Assembly (NCBI GenBank): GCA_910585035.1
Contig: CAJUEF010000008.1
Location: 34,631-57,653 of the forward strand
DNA from: an uncultured Christensenellaceae bacterium
Lineage (GTDB): Bacteria > Bacillota > Clostridia > Christensenellales > MGBC116941
Reading direction: 5' to 3'
DNA: 23,023 nt
Made by a program: the position numbers and the translations under genes. Under the pieces are notes generated by a model. The model searched no databases. It saw only the letters and a list, made by a program, of their open reading frames with translations, and was not told the origin of the DNA. Positions 13,557-21,551 of this stretch are shown here, piece by piece; the first letter of the stretch is position 1; the number at the start of each line of letters is the position of its first letter.

Positions 13557-13572
13557 TACAGAAAAAACTGTA
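13557..13572. promoter_or_regulatory. Operator 1 of xre/DUF6809 pair
   Basis: TACAG-AAAAAA-CTGTA, an exact inverted repeat just upstream of the xre ribosome binding site. It has the same arms and spacing as operator 2; the centres are 30 bases apart. Confidence 0.75.
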
Positions 13573-13580
13573 AAAATATA

Positions 13581-13609
13581 TTGACTTACAGAAATATCTG
13601 TATTATAAT
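13581..13609 (+). promoter_or_regulatory. Promoter of the DUF6809-like gene
   Basis: TTGACT (13581-13586), a 17-base spacer, TATAAT (13604-13609). Operator 2 fills bases 13587-13602 of the spacer, so binding there should block RNA polymerase. The leader is about 80 bases. Confidence 0.8.
13587..13602. promoter_or_regulatory. Operator 2, filling the promoter spacer
   Basis: TACAG-AAATAT-CTGTA, an exact inverted repeat lying wholly between the -35 and -10 hexamers. The likely ligand is the adjacent XRE protein (inference). Confidence 0.8.
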
Positions 13610-13695
13610 AAGCCATAGTTAATAAATTATTTTAAATATACCACAGTTAAAAACAATTTTAAAGCTTAAAAGCTTAAATAGAAAGGATGAAAAAT

Positions 13696-13962
13696 ATGAA
13701 AAGTGTATTAACTGATTTGTATAACGGCGAGCTTTGTCCCTCTGAACAATCAAAAGTAATTTTAAAGGCCGTAACAGAGCATAGGGATTCTCTGCGTATT
13801 GATGATGAAATATTTAAAAACAAATTAAATGACGAATTAAAATATGAATTTGAATCTCTCATGTCCAAACATTATTGTATATGGCCGGACGAAATAGCAG
13901 AAATTTTCGCAGAAGGCTTTTCCCTAGGGCTGCGCATTATGATAGAAGCAACCTATAACTAA
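13696..13962 (+). CDS. Small acidic helical protein resembling DUF6809
   Basis: An 88-residue protein of unknown function starting MKSVLTDLYNGELCPSEQ, which resembles the start of the DUF6809 group of small Clostridia proteins. The body is predicted helical (DEIFKNKLNDELKYEFESLM) and ends in a GFSLGLRIMIEA-type segment common to that group. An earlier ATG at 13687 touches the AAAGG ribosome binding site; the ATG at 13696 has nine-base spacing and is preferred. Its promoter contains an operator for the divergent XRE protein, so it looks like the regulated partner of that repressor. The family name is from memory of its pattern; function is unknown. Confidence 0.75.
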   Translation: MKSVLTDLYNGELCPSEQSKVILKAVTEHRDSLRIDDEIFKNKLNDELKYEFESLMSKHYCIWPDEIAEIFAEGFSLGLRIMIEATYN

Positions 13963-13997
13963 AATGACAAAAAGTATATAAAGAACTGGCACATAAA

Positions 13998-14019
13998 ATA
14001 AAAAAGCCCCAAAGGGGCT
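13998..14019 (-). terminator. Terminator of the fla/che operon
   Basis: On the minus strand AGCCCC-TTT-GGGGCT is followed by TTTTTATTTTATG. It lies 15 bases after the cheB stop and marks the operon's end. Confidence 0.88.
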
Positions 14020-14034
14020 GTAAATCAATAAATA

Positions 14035-15039
14035 TTATCTTCTTCTAAGGTGATTCATAAGCTCACCGGGAATTAATTTTAAAGCCCGCTGCACACTTAC
14101 TCCACCAAGCTCAAAGGCTTTTTGGGGCATTCCGTAAACACAGCAGCCTTCCTCCCCCTGACCTATGGTAAAAGCCCCTTTGTCGTGCATCTTTTTAAGG
14201 CCTTTTGCACCATCATCACCCATTCCGGTAAGAATTATACCTACGGCATCTCTGCCACAGGCATCTGCTACGGAATCAAAAAGAACATCCACTGACGGGC
14301 AGTGTCCTGACACTTCGTGACCTTTAAAACATTTCACTACGTATTCATGACCAACTTTTTTAACTGCCATATGTTTGTCACCTGGAGCAATAAGCACATT
14401 CCCTGGAAGTATAGGGTCGTTATCGCAAGCTTCTTTAACATCCAGAACACAAAGCCTGTTTAATCTTTGAGCATATACGCCTATAAACTTATCAAGCATA
14501 TGCTGAGTTACAACAATACCGGGAATTTTTCTTGGCAGCTTAGTAAGTACTTCAATAGTAGCTTCAGTACCTCCTGTTGACGCTCCTATCGCAATAACTC
14601 CGTTAAGATTTTTAACCCCGCTTGCTTCGTTCATAAGCTTATCAAGGGGATTTATCTGCTTTTCTCTGTTATAAAGTAACCTTATTTTTTCAGCCAGGGA
14701 TTTAAATGTATTATCGTCAATAATATTTAATACCTTGATAACACAATCACTGACACCTAAACGAATGCTTTCTATTACTTCGTCTTGATTTTCAACAAGA
14801 ACAATAAGAGGAATCCTTTTACCATGTATAACATGACTTACAAAGCTTTTAACATTAAGGCTGTTTATGGGTATATTTGCAACAGCTATATCAACTTTCA
14901 AAGAGGAGTTGCAATTCATAAATTCAGCAACTGAGCCGCAACCGGCAACTTTTATTCCAACGCTATGCTCTAAACCTCTTCGAATTCTGTGAGCTATAAC
15001 AGGCGAATCGTCAATAATATAAACATTAATAACTGTCAT
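14035..15039 (-). CDS. cheB: CheB methylesterase with degenerate receiver domain
   Basis: Removes methyl groups from, or deamidates, chemoreceptors during adaptation. It has two domains in 334 residues. The C-terminal methylesterase is complete: Ser154 (GASTGG), His180 (TQHM) and Asp276 (TGMGDDGAKG) form the catalytic triad. The N-terminal receiver keeps Asp10/Asp11 (IIDDS) and Lys102. The residue matching the phospho-accepting Asp57 of CheY is Asn55 (AVANIPIN), and the Thr87 position is Val82. So normal CheA-dependent phosphorylation looks impossible. It ends the fla/che operon after fliY, with a 19-base gap and only a weak GGA upstream. It might be controlled by CheA contacts, be constitutively active, or work on another signal. 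Confidence 0.9.
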   Translation of the reverse strand: MTVINVYIIDDSPVIAHRIRRGLEHSVGIKVAGCGSVAEFMNCNSSLKVDIAVANIPINSLNVKSFVSHVIHGKRIPLIVLVENQDEVIESIRLGVSDCVIKVLNIIDDNTFKSLAEKIRLLYNREKQINPLDKLMNEASGVKNLNGVIAIGASTGGTEATIEVLTKLPRKIPGIVVTQHMLDKFIGVYAQRLNRLCVLDVKEACDNDPILPGNVLIAPGDKHMAVKKVGHEYVVKCFKGHEVSGHCPSVDVLFDSVADACGRDAVGIILTGMGDDGAKGLKKMHDKGAFTIGQGEEGCCVYGMPQKAFELGGVSVQRALKLIPGELMNHLRRR

Positions 15040-15057
15040 GATAAATTCCGTAAAATA

Positions 15058-16359
15058 TTATATTGTTTCATTAATAGCTGCTGAATCTATTTCTGTTATT
15101 CTAACTCCATAACTATCATCAACTACTACAACTTCACCTTTGGCAATATGTTTTCCATTAACTAAAATATCTACAGGTTCTCCTGCAAGCTTGTCTAAAA
15201 CTATTACGGAACCATTGTTAAACTCTAAAATTTCTTTAACTTTCTTTTTAGCTTTACCAAGCTGAACAGTAACCCTCATAGGCACATTTGAAAGCAAAGC
15301 AATGTTTTCCGGAACCGCTGCATAACCAGGTCCCACAATAGAATCAAAACTAGGATATTCAACTTCCTGTGCGGCAACTCCGCTTCTAACAACATTATTT
15401 GTAGCAGCCTGTACCATTCCAGTCCCTCCTTGTGGCGGCATAGCAGGTGCAGGTGTCGGTGCCATAGCAGGTGCTGGTTTACTTACTGCACTTGGCGCTG
15501 TTTCCTGAGGTTTGCTGTTTCCTGCATCTGGAGCATGTGCCTGAGCATTATTAGCAATATCTTCAGCTTCAAGAGATATTTTAGCATCATCACTTTCTCT
15601 GCCAAGAAGTTTATCTGCCAAAGTTCTTGCAAAGTCAATAGGCAGTATCTGCATAATCTTACTGCTTAAAAGACCCTCAATCTCCATGTCAAAGCTAATT
15701 TTAACAAGCACGTCATCTGGCGTAAACATAGCCTTAAGTTCTTCTTCATCAATGCTAATATGGTGTGCATCCGGCGTTGAAATATCAACTGTAGTGTTAA
15801 TGATATTTGCCAAAGAGGTTGCAGAAGAACCAACCATCTGATTCATAACCTCTCTTATGGCGCTCATGTGCATCTCGTCAAGAACAATGTTGTCTCTGTC
15901 CACTCCGGATCCATCGCCGCCCATAAGTACATCTGTCATTAAAGCAACATCAAGTTCATTTAATATAAGAAGGTTTTTACCGCTTATACCCTTGATATAC
16001 TCTACCTCAACAACTACCATAGGCGCTTTATATTCTTTAGCCAAAGACCTTGGATTGTGTACAGTAATTACCGGTGTAGTAATGTTAACTCTTTTGCCCA
16101 AAAGAGTATACATGGTTGTAGCTGAAGTTCCCATGCAGATATTGCCGATCTCTCCAAGTACATCCTGTTCTTCTTTAGACAGATAATCCTCGTTTTTAAA
16201 TTGAGTTGCTTCAGCAGGGGCAGCCTCTTCCTCAGCTGCTGTAGCCTCTGCAACCTCATCTTGCGCGCTGTTTTCCGCACCGGCATCATCCGCATCAATC
16301 TGACCTGCGCCTTTAAGCATTTCTTCTATTTCTTCTTTGGACATAATGTTATCATTCAC
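15058..16359 (-). CDS. fliY: Flagellar switch protein and CheY-P phosphatase FliY
   Basis: A C-ring component that also dephosphorylates CheY-P. The 433 residues contain an N-terminal peptide (MSKEEIEEML), an acidic Ala/Glu linker, a CheC-like domain and, from about 345, a FliN-type SpoA domain. Both phosphatase motifs D/S-xxx-E-xx-N-x22-P are complete: Asp66/Glu70/Asn73/Pro96 and Ser166/Glu170/Asn173/Pro196. A Pro/Ala-rich linker (about 277-325) joins the two domains. Start is GTG at 16359, ten bases after AAGGAG; the ATG at 16344 lies 25 bases away. It overlaps the fliM end by 8 bases. Confidence 0.94.
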   Translation of the reverse strand: MNDNIMSKEEIEEMLKGAGQIDADDAGAENSAQDEVAEATAAEEEAAPAEATQFKNEDYLSKEEQDVLGEIGNICMGTSATTMYTLLGKRVNITTPVITVHNPRSLAKEYKAPMVVVEVEYIKGISGKNLLILNELDVALMTDVLMGGDGSGVDRDNIVLDEMHMSAIREVMNQMVGSSATSLANIINTTVDISTPDAHHISIDEEELKAMFTPDDVLVKISFDMEIEGLLSSKIMQILPIDFARTLADKLLGRESDDAKISLEAEDIANNAQAHAPDAGNSKPQETAPSAVSKPAPAMAPTPAPAMPPQGGTGMVQAATNNVVRSGVAAQEVEYPSFDSIVGPGYAAVPENIALLSNVPMRVTVQLGKAKKKVKEILEFNNGSVIVLDKLAGEPVDILVNGKHIAKGEVVVVDDSYGVRITEIDSAAINETI

Positions 16360-17347
16360 TGTCTTTATTCTCCTTAATTATCTTAGCAATTTGAATAACC
16401 TTTTTATTAGCGGCAATGCCGACTACTCCTTTAAATTTTGGCGTTCCTTCCATATATATCGTAATATAGTCATTAATATTGTGATTGGTGCAAATCACAT
16501 CGCCAACCCTAAGATTATAAATCTCCGAAAAAGTAGCAGTAGTATCATTTAATGCAACATTAAGCTCACATTCCGTATCTGAAATGTCCTTTTCCAGCAG
16601 CTCTTTTTTACTTTGGTGAACAATCTTAGGTCCTGAGCCCAAAGTCCATGCTGTTGTATTCAGCTTTTTTATAACACTTTGCAATGCTACATGTGGAATA
16701 CATACATACATCATGTCATCTACTTCATCAATTTTAACGTTCATACTTATAAGAGCCACCGGCTCGTTTAACGCCGTTATTTGAGTAAACTGTGAAGTTG
16801 TTTCTATTCTTTGCAGCATAGGAGAAATTTCAACAATTTTACTCCATGCAGTCTTTAAATTAGAAGTTATCTGTTTAAACAGATTTTTCATAATGACAAT
16901 TTCAATTTCAGTAAAATTCTTATCCACATTTATATAACTGGCTTCACCGCCAAAAATTCTGCTTATCATAGCATAAGAAAGAGTGGATGATACAGTTACT
17001 ATCATGGAGCTGTCAAATGGTTCGGCATCCACAACTCCAATAATTGTAGGACTTGGAATGGAGTTATTAAACTCACCGAATTTCTGTTCCTCAACTGATA
17101 CCACATTTATATCGCATACAGATCTTAATGTCGATGTAATATTATTAGACAGAAAGTTAGCGTAACTGTCAAATATTATTTTCAGAGTTTTCATCTGCTC
17201 CTTGGAGAATTTGTTAGCCACCCTAAAATCATATACTCTGCACTCGGTGGTTTCTTCCTTCTCCTCCACAACAGGACCTGTGTCCTGTCCGGAATTCATA
17301 GCATTTAAAAGCTCATCTATCTCGCTTTGAGATAAAACATTTGCCAT
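16352..17347 (-). CDS. fliM: Flagellar motor switch protein FliM
   Basis: A core switch protein of the C-ring that binds CheY-P and sets the rotation direction. The 331 residues begin with the CheY-binding peptide LSQSEIDELLNAM (5-17), followed by a CheC-like middle domain (ANKFSKEQMKTLKIIFDSYANF onward, in parts) and a C-terminal SpoA domain. No phosphatase motif is present, as expected. GGGAGTG lies before the ATG. It lies downstream of fliL with a 13-base gap and overlaps fliY, matching the usual fliL-fliM-fliY order. Confidence 0.96.
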   Translation of the reverse strand: MANVLSQSEIDELLNAMNSGQDTGPVVEEKEETTECRVYDFRVANKFSKEQMKTLKIIFDSYANFLSNNITSTLRSVCDINVVSVEEQKFGEFNNSIPSPTIIGVVDAEPFDSSMIVTVSSTLSYAMISRIFGGEASYINVDKNFTEIEIVIMKNLFKQITSNLKTAWSKIVEISPMLQRIETTSQFTQITALNEPVALISMNVKIDEVDDMMYVCIPHVALQSVIKKLNTTAWTLGSGPKIVHQSKKELLEKDISDTECELNVALNDTTATFSEIYNLRVGDVICTNHNINDYITIYMEGTPKFKGVVGIAANKKVIQIAKIIKENKDSE

Positions 17348-17360
17348 AAAATTTCACTCC

Positions 17361-17771
17361 CTAGCCCTGAATAACCAAATCGCTGAAATAAACTTTTATG
17401 AAATAGTCTACTCCAAGTTCAGCGTTAAGTTTTTGGCATATTTCGTTACTCAGGTTAGTCTCAATATCTAATGCCTGCATATCCTGCTTTGTTTTACTTC
17501 TTAAAGTAAATACAATAGCATTTCTAATAATAGCGTTATTAGCTGTCAGCTCTTCTTCAACACCTTCTTTATTGTAAGCAAGAGTCACAGTAACTTTTAG
17601 CAGGCTGTTGCTGTCCTTAAGATTAGTGACAAAATACTCGCCTGGAGAATAAAACAATACTTTTTCTTCCTTTTCCTTATTAGCAGACAGGAAAAGAAAA
17701 CCTCCTACGCCCATTGCAACTATAACCAATACCAGTGCAACTATAATAATTATAACAGTTTTTTTATTCAT
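17361..17771 (-). CDS. fliL: Flagellar basal body-associated protein FliL
   Basis: A membrane protein that surrounds and supports the MotA/MotB stator. Its 136 residues have a basic start, one strong transmembrane helix (about 5-29, TVIIIIVALVLVIVAMGVG) and an outer domain with YFVTNLKD and a C-terminal VYFSDLVIQG as in other FliL proteins. AAGGGG precedes the ATG. It lies between motB and fliM, so stator and switch genes adjoin. Confidence 0.93.
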   Translation of the reverse strand: MNKKTVIIIIVALVLVIVAMGVGGFLFLSANKEKEEKVLFYSPGEYFVTNLKDSNSLLKVTVTLAYNKEGVEEELTANNAIIRNAIVFTLRSKTKQDMQALDIETNLSNEICQKLNAELGVDYFIKVYFSDLVIQG

Positions 17772-17795
17772 GTCTTTCCCCTTTTTTAATTATAT

Positions 17796-18590
17796 TTAAT
17801 TCTTTAGATCACTGATAACAGCTCTCTCTAGAATAAAGTTTACACGTCTGTTTTGCTGTCTGCCTTCGGGAGTATTATTTTCGGCTATAGGCTTATATTC
17901 AGCATAGCCTGCAGTTCCAAATTTCTCCCAAGGAATAGGATATCTCTCATGAATATAACGCACAACATTAGTTGCTCTCTTTGCAGACAAATCCCAGTTG
18001 TCTTCATATCTTGCATTTTTTATCGGAACATTATCAGTATGCCCTTCAACGTCTATTTGTTTAATAATGCTTTGTGAAGACGAAAACATTCTTCCTATAT
18101 CTTCCAAAACCATATTTTCACCTTGAATAATATCTGCGCTTCCTGATTCAAAAAGCACGCCGTCAAGCACTCTTATGATTATCATATCTTCCAGTTTTTC
18201 AACCACAAGAGCATAGCCAAGGTCATTATTTTGAATGTACCCTTGAATTTTTTCGTATAGCTCGTCAAAATCCTCGTTTATCTGTTCCTGAGATGTTATC
18301 TGGCTTGAACCGTTAGTCAATCCATCTCCCTGATTGCTCTCAGAAGATGTTCCACTTGTATTTTCAGTAAAAGTTTCAGCGCCTATATTTATTGGCGATA
18401 ACTCAATAGCTACCGCTGAAGATGGCGGACTGCCGGTAAATGCTTCAACCAGCATCTGCCATTTTGCCTCATCCGTACTGGAAAAGGCGTATAACAACAC
18501 GAAGAAGGTTAAAAGAAGAGTAACCAAATCTCCGTAAGTATCCATATAATTGTAGCCTTCTGCTTCAGGACGTTCTTTCTTCTTACCCAT
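17796..18590 (-). CDS. motB: Flagellar stator protein MotB
   Basis: The peptidoglycan-anchored stator subunit that carries the proton (or sodium) binding aspartate. Its 264 residues include one helix at about 20-40 (YGDLVTLLLTFFVLLYAFSS); Asp21 is the conserved ion-binding residue. The C-terminal OmpA-like domain contains VEGHTDNVP and LSAKRATNVVRYI for peptidoglycan binding. Its ribosome binding site lies inside the motA 3' end, five bases separating the genes. Whether the ion is H+ or Na+ cannot be told from this alone. Confidence 0.96.
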   Translation of the reverse strand: MGKKKERPEAEGYNYMDTYGDLVTLLLTFFVLLYAFSSTDEAKWQMLVEAFTGSPPSSAVAIELSPINIGAETFTENTSGTSSESNQGDGLTNGSSQITSQEQINEDFDELYEKIQGYIQNNDLGYALVVEKLEDMIIIRVLDGVLFESGSADIIQGENMVLEDIGRMFSSSQSIIKQIDVEGHTDNVPIKNARYEDNWDLSAKRATNVVRYIHERYPIPWEKFGTAGYAEYKPIAENNTPEGRQQNRRVNFILERAVISDLKN

Positions 18591-18595
18591 TGTAA

Positions 18596-19387
18596 TTACT
18601 CTCCCTTAGGTGCAGCTCCAATAGAGTCGCCAATTTGATCTGCTTCCGCACCGGAAACAAACGCCAGCAGCTTTTCTTTTATAAGACGAGGATTTTCTCC
18701 GTTTTGAATGGAAAGAACGCCTTCCATGATCATTTCACATTCAAGCTCCTCTTCCATACTATATGATTTAAGCTTATTGGCAACAGGTCCAAATATAATG
18801 TTGGCAAGGAACACGCCGTAAAAGGTTGTTACAAGCGCAGTAGCCATTGAAGGCGCCAACATCGATTGGTCATCCAAAAATGCAAGCATATTAATAAGTC
18901 CAACCAAAGTACCAAGCATACCATATGCAGGCGCATATCCCTGCATACTTGCAAATACACCTATAAGACTTGCATGCCTGTCTTGAATATAAGCAGACTC
19001 TGTTTCAAGTATGTTCTTAACAAGAGCAGGGTCTGTACCGTCGACAATAAGCATTATTCCCTTTTTTAAAAATCTGTTTTCTATACTTTCAGTAGCATTT
19101 TCCAAAGACAAAAGTCCCTCTCTTCTCGCCGTATTTGCGAGCTGTAAAATAACATCCATGCTTTCTTGAATATTCACTTTGTTTTTTGAGTAAGCAATTT
19201 TAAAACCTTGAATTATCGCTTTAATATCAGTCATGGTGTAAGATGCAACTGTTGAACCTATAATGCCACCAACAACTATGAGTACAGAACCTGCATCCCA
19301 GAATTGCCCTAGACTTCCTCCAGAATATATAGTTATTATGGTACATCCAAGACCTATAACTATACCAATTAACGTCGTTAACTCCAC
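18596..19387 (-). CDS. motA: Flagellar stator protein MotA
   Basis: The membrane ring of the stator, which converts ion flow to torque. Its 263 residues have four helices. Visible features are the N-terminal LIGIVIGLGC helix, the cytoplasmic ARREGLLSLE segment that interacts with FliG, and the paired later helices YGMLGTLVGLINML and MATALVTTFYGVFLANIIFGP. The start is GTG (19385-19387), nine bases after AGGAG. It lies immediately before motB and after flbD. Stator genes inside the fla/che operon are common in Clostridia but not in Bacillus subtilis. Confidence 0.96.
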   Translation of the reverse strand: MELTTLIGIVIGLGCTIITIYSGGSLGQFWDAGSVLIVVGGIIGSTVASYTMTDIKAIIQGFKIAYSKNKVNIQESMDVILQLANTARREGLLSLENATESIENRFLKKGIMLIVDGTDPALVKNILETESAYIQDRHASLIGVFASMQGYAPAYGMLGTLVGLINMLAFLDDQSMLAPSMATALVTTFYGVFLANIIFGPVANKLKSYSMEEELECEMIMEGVLSIQNGENPRLIKEKLLAFVSGAEADQIGDSIGAAPKGE

Positions 19388-19417
19388 TGTTTTCCACTCC
19401 TCATCAAATCAAAATGA

Positions 19418-19633
19418 TTATTCATCTCTGTCACTGAATACTGCAGGGAGCATACCTGCAAGCCCAGTTTTGTAAACCTTTATTGCATTAAGCAGTTGTT
19501 CGGGAGTCTCCCGAACAACCACCTTATTGCCTGTTGTAAGAGACACGACCGTATCAGGCGTTGACTCAATAAACTCTATTTTATCACAATTAATATAAAA
19601 TTCTTCGCCTCTAAGACGTGTCACTTTAATCAT
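19418..19633 (-). CDS. flbD: FlbD/SwrD family flagellar protein
   Basis: A 71-residue cytoplasmic protein of the FlbD family (SwrD in Bacillus subtilis, where it raises motor power for swarming). MIKVTRLRGEEFYINCDKIE and TPDTVVSLTTGNKVVVRE are the family core, with a short helix (PEQLLNAIKVYK) after it. AAGGGG lies 8 bases before the ATG. Its place between flgE and the motor genes is the normal one. Confidence 0.92.
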   Translation of the reverse strand: MIKVTRLRGEEFYINCDKIEFIESTPDTVVSLTTGNKVVVRETPEQLLNAIKVYKTGLAGMLPAVFSDRDE

Positions 19634-19684
19634 ATTTAAAACCCCTTTTAATTAACCCATAAATTTATTTTATTTATGCCGCTG

Positions 19685-20650
19685 CTATCTCTTTAAGTTA
19701 ATAAGCTCTTCCAAAATAGTATCAGATACAGTAATGATTCTTGAGTTTGCCTGGAAACCTCTTTGAGTAACTATCATATCAACCATTTCTTCAGAAAGGT
19801 CAACGTTAGACATTTCCTTAGAGCTTCCAATAAGCTTACCGTATCCTGCATCTCCCGGTCTTCCGATTGTTACAGCTCCACTGTTTGCACTTAAATTATA
19901 GTTGTTTCCGCCTTGCTTTTCCAGACCTGCCGGGTTGGTAAAGTTACCAAGAGCAACATATCCAATAGTAATCTTGGTACCCTTTGGAATAGTTTCACCG
20001 TTACCACCCTGAAGACCTAAAGCAGCTGCTACGTCGGAATCCAAAGTATCATCTCTAAGCTGTGCCACAACAGCACCTGTAGAATCCACGCTAAACTGAT
20101 AGAACATGTCTACATCGATGGATATTCCTCTTAAATCTGCAGTTCCCGGATTAGGGAAATTAACTGTATCTATTGCACATGATCCGTAAACAGCAGGAAC
20201 GTCCGGAGTTGCTGCAACTGTGTCTGTCCATGAAACCGGATAACCAAGAACAAAGTTACCATCAGCAGTTACAAGATTTCCTGATTCATCAAGACCAAAA
20301 TTACCTGCTCTTGTAAATCTTTCACCCTCAGGTGTACGAACGATGAAGAAACCGTCACCTTCAATACAAAAATCCAAAGGATTGCCTGTATATTGTGAAG
20401 CACCTGGAGTGTGCATAACTCTAATATCTCCAACCTGTGTTCCAAGACCGATTTGTTGAGCATTAATACCACCAATCTGTCCCGTAGGAGCAGATGCATA
20501 ACTTGAAGTTTGGCTAAACAAATCCTTAAAGGTTGTTGTGCTCTTTTTAAAACCAATTGTATTTACATTTGCAATGTTGTTACCAATAACATCCATCTTT
20601 GTCTGATGGGCTCTAAGTCCGGTAACTCCTGAATATAATGAACGCATCAT
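19685..20650 (-). CDS. flgE: Flagellar hook protein FlgE
   Basis: The hook subunit, secreted by the flagellar export apparatus and assembled outside the cell. Its 321 residues begin MMRSLYSGVTGLRAHQTKM, then NNIANVNTIGFK (24-35), the rod/hook family signature. EGDGFFIV (97-104) and the C-terminal coil VDLSEEMVDMIVTQRGFQAN follow, as in other hook proteins. The length fits the short Gram-positive hook type. GGAGG lies upstream of the ATG. flgD (its cap) and fliK (its length ruler) are just upstream in the operon. FlgG is similar in ends, but the operon position argues for FlgE. Confidence 0.93.
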   Translation of the reverse strand: MMRSLYSGVTGLRAHQTKMDVIGNNIANVNTIGFKKSTTTFKDLFSQTSSYASAPTGQIGGINAQQIGLGTQVGDIRVMHTPGASQYTGNPLDFCIEGDGFFIVRTPEGERFTRAGNFGLDESGNLVTADGNFVLGYPVSWTDTVAATPDVPAVYGSCAIDTVNFPNPGTADLRGISIDVDMFYQFSVDSTGAVVAQLRDDTLDSDVAAALGLQGGNGETIPKGTKITIGYVALGNFTNPAGLEKQGGNNYNLSANSGAVTIGRPGDAGYGKLIGSSKEMSNVDLSEEMVDMIVTQRGFQANSRIITVSDTILEELINLKR

Positions 20651-20712
20651 AAGGCATAGCCCTCCTAAAAATCTATTTTATAATTTAATTTTAAATTTAT
20701 CAAAATAAACAA

Positions 20713-21537
20713 TTAAGCTTGTTCAGCTTTATCTGTGGCAGCTTCGCCTCCTGCGCTATTTCCGCCTTCACCATTGTTATCACCCTCGGTCTTATCCCCT
20801 TCTGAACCTCCACTTCCTGTAATAGGCTCATCGGCAATAGCCGTAATATATGAAACTGGTACTTCTTCTTTGCCGTCAATAACAGCGTATACTCTGCCTT
20901 CCTTTGCAAGAATTTTTGTTATCTTGCCCGTAATCTCTGTTACCTTGCCGTTTTCATCAACCTTGTTAGCGCTGGCATACTTGCCAACCAAAAGTCCACT
21001 TTGAACAATACTGTCACCCAGTTGATTGCTTTCGTAAACCTGGCTCACTGATGATGGATCAAGCAGGTAATCTCCAACTATAAGATAAGGCTTTCCATTA
21101 ACAGTTTCAATACCGCTTACTACACCTGTAAGCGTAGTCTCCACATATTCTCCGTCTGCACCCTGAATATTTGTGGTTGCCACAACAGTTTTTCCAACCA
21201 TGCTGTAAGCCTGGCTGTTAATGAATGACTGGTTAAGAGCCTGCATTTGTTCAAGCGCTGAAAACTGCGCCATCTGAGCAATGAAATCTGTATCCTTCAT
21301 AGGCTCCATAGGGTCCTGGTTAGCAAGCTGTGCAATCAATATTTGAAGAAAAGCATCCTGACCAAGTTCAGCAGTTGGTTTCCTTAAATTACTTGTATCC
21401 ACTAGGCTATTACTGCCGGTCTTTTTCTCCTGTATATAGTCTTCAACAGGATAAAATTTATCATCCTGTTTACTTTTAGTTGTATTTGTTGCCTGTCTAG
21501 GCATTACACCGGACATTCCGGTCGAACCAATACTCAT
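20713..21537 (-). CDS. flgD: Flagellar hook-capping scaffold FlgD
   Basis: The cap protein needed to polymerise FlgE at the hook tip. Its 274 residues have the export/scaffold segment LGQDAFLQILIAQLANQDP and the FIAQMAQFSALEQM motif, both conserved in FlgD. The middle holds a beta-rich region (VGKTVVATTNIQG, LTGVVSGIETVNG). The last 30 residues are an unusual Gly/Glu/Asn-rich low-complexity tail. An AAAGGGGGG tract precedes the ATG. It is separated from fliK by 14 bases and from flgE by 62. Confidence 0.94.
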   Translation of the reverse strand: MSIGSTGMSGVMPRQATNTTKSKQDDKFYPVEDYIQEKKTGSNSLVDTSNLRKPTAELGQDAFLQILIAQLANQDPMEPMKDTDFIAQMAQFSALEQMQALNQSFINSQAYSMVGKTVVATTNIQGADGEYVETTLTGVVSGIETVNGKPYLIVGDYLLDPSSVSQVYESNQLGDSIVQSGLLVGKYASANKVDENGKVTEITGKITKILAKEGRVYAVIDGKEEVPVSYITAIADEPITGSGGSEGDKTEGDNNGEGGNSAGGEAATDKAEQA

Positions 21538-21551
21538 TTTTAAGCCCCCCT

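Noticed and set aside
13557..13602. LexA (SOS) boxes near rarA
   Set aside because: The Gram-positive LexA box is GAAC-N4-GTTC; here the arms are TACAG and CTGTA with 6-base spacing, matching an XRE-type operator instead.
14035..15039. CheB receiver Asp50 as a substitute phosphorylation site
   Set aside because: It lies five residues before the aligned position at the start of the strand, not at its active-site end, so it is an unlikely acceptor; only an assay could settle it.
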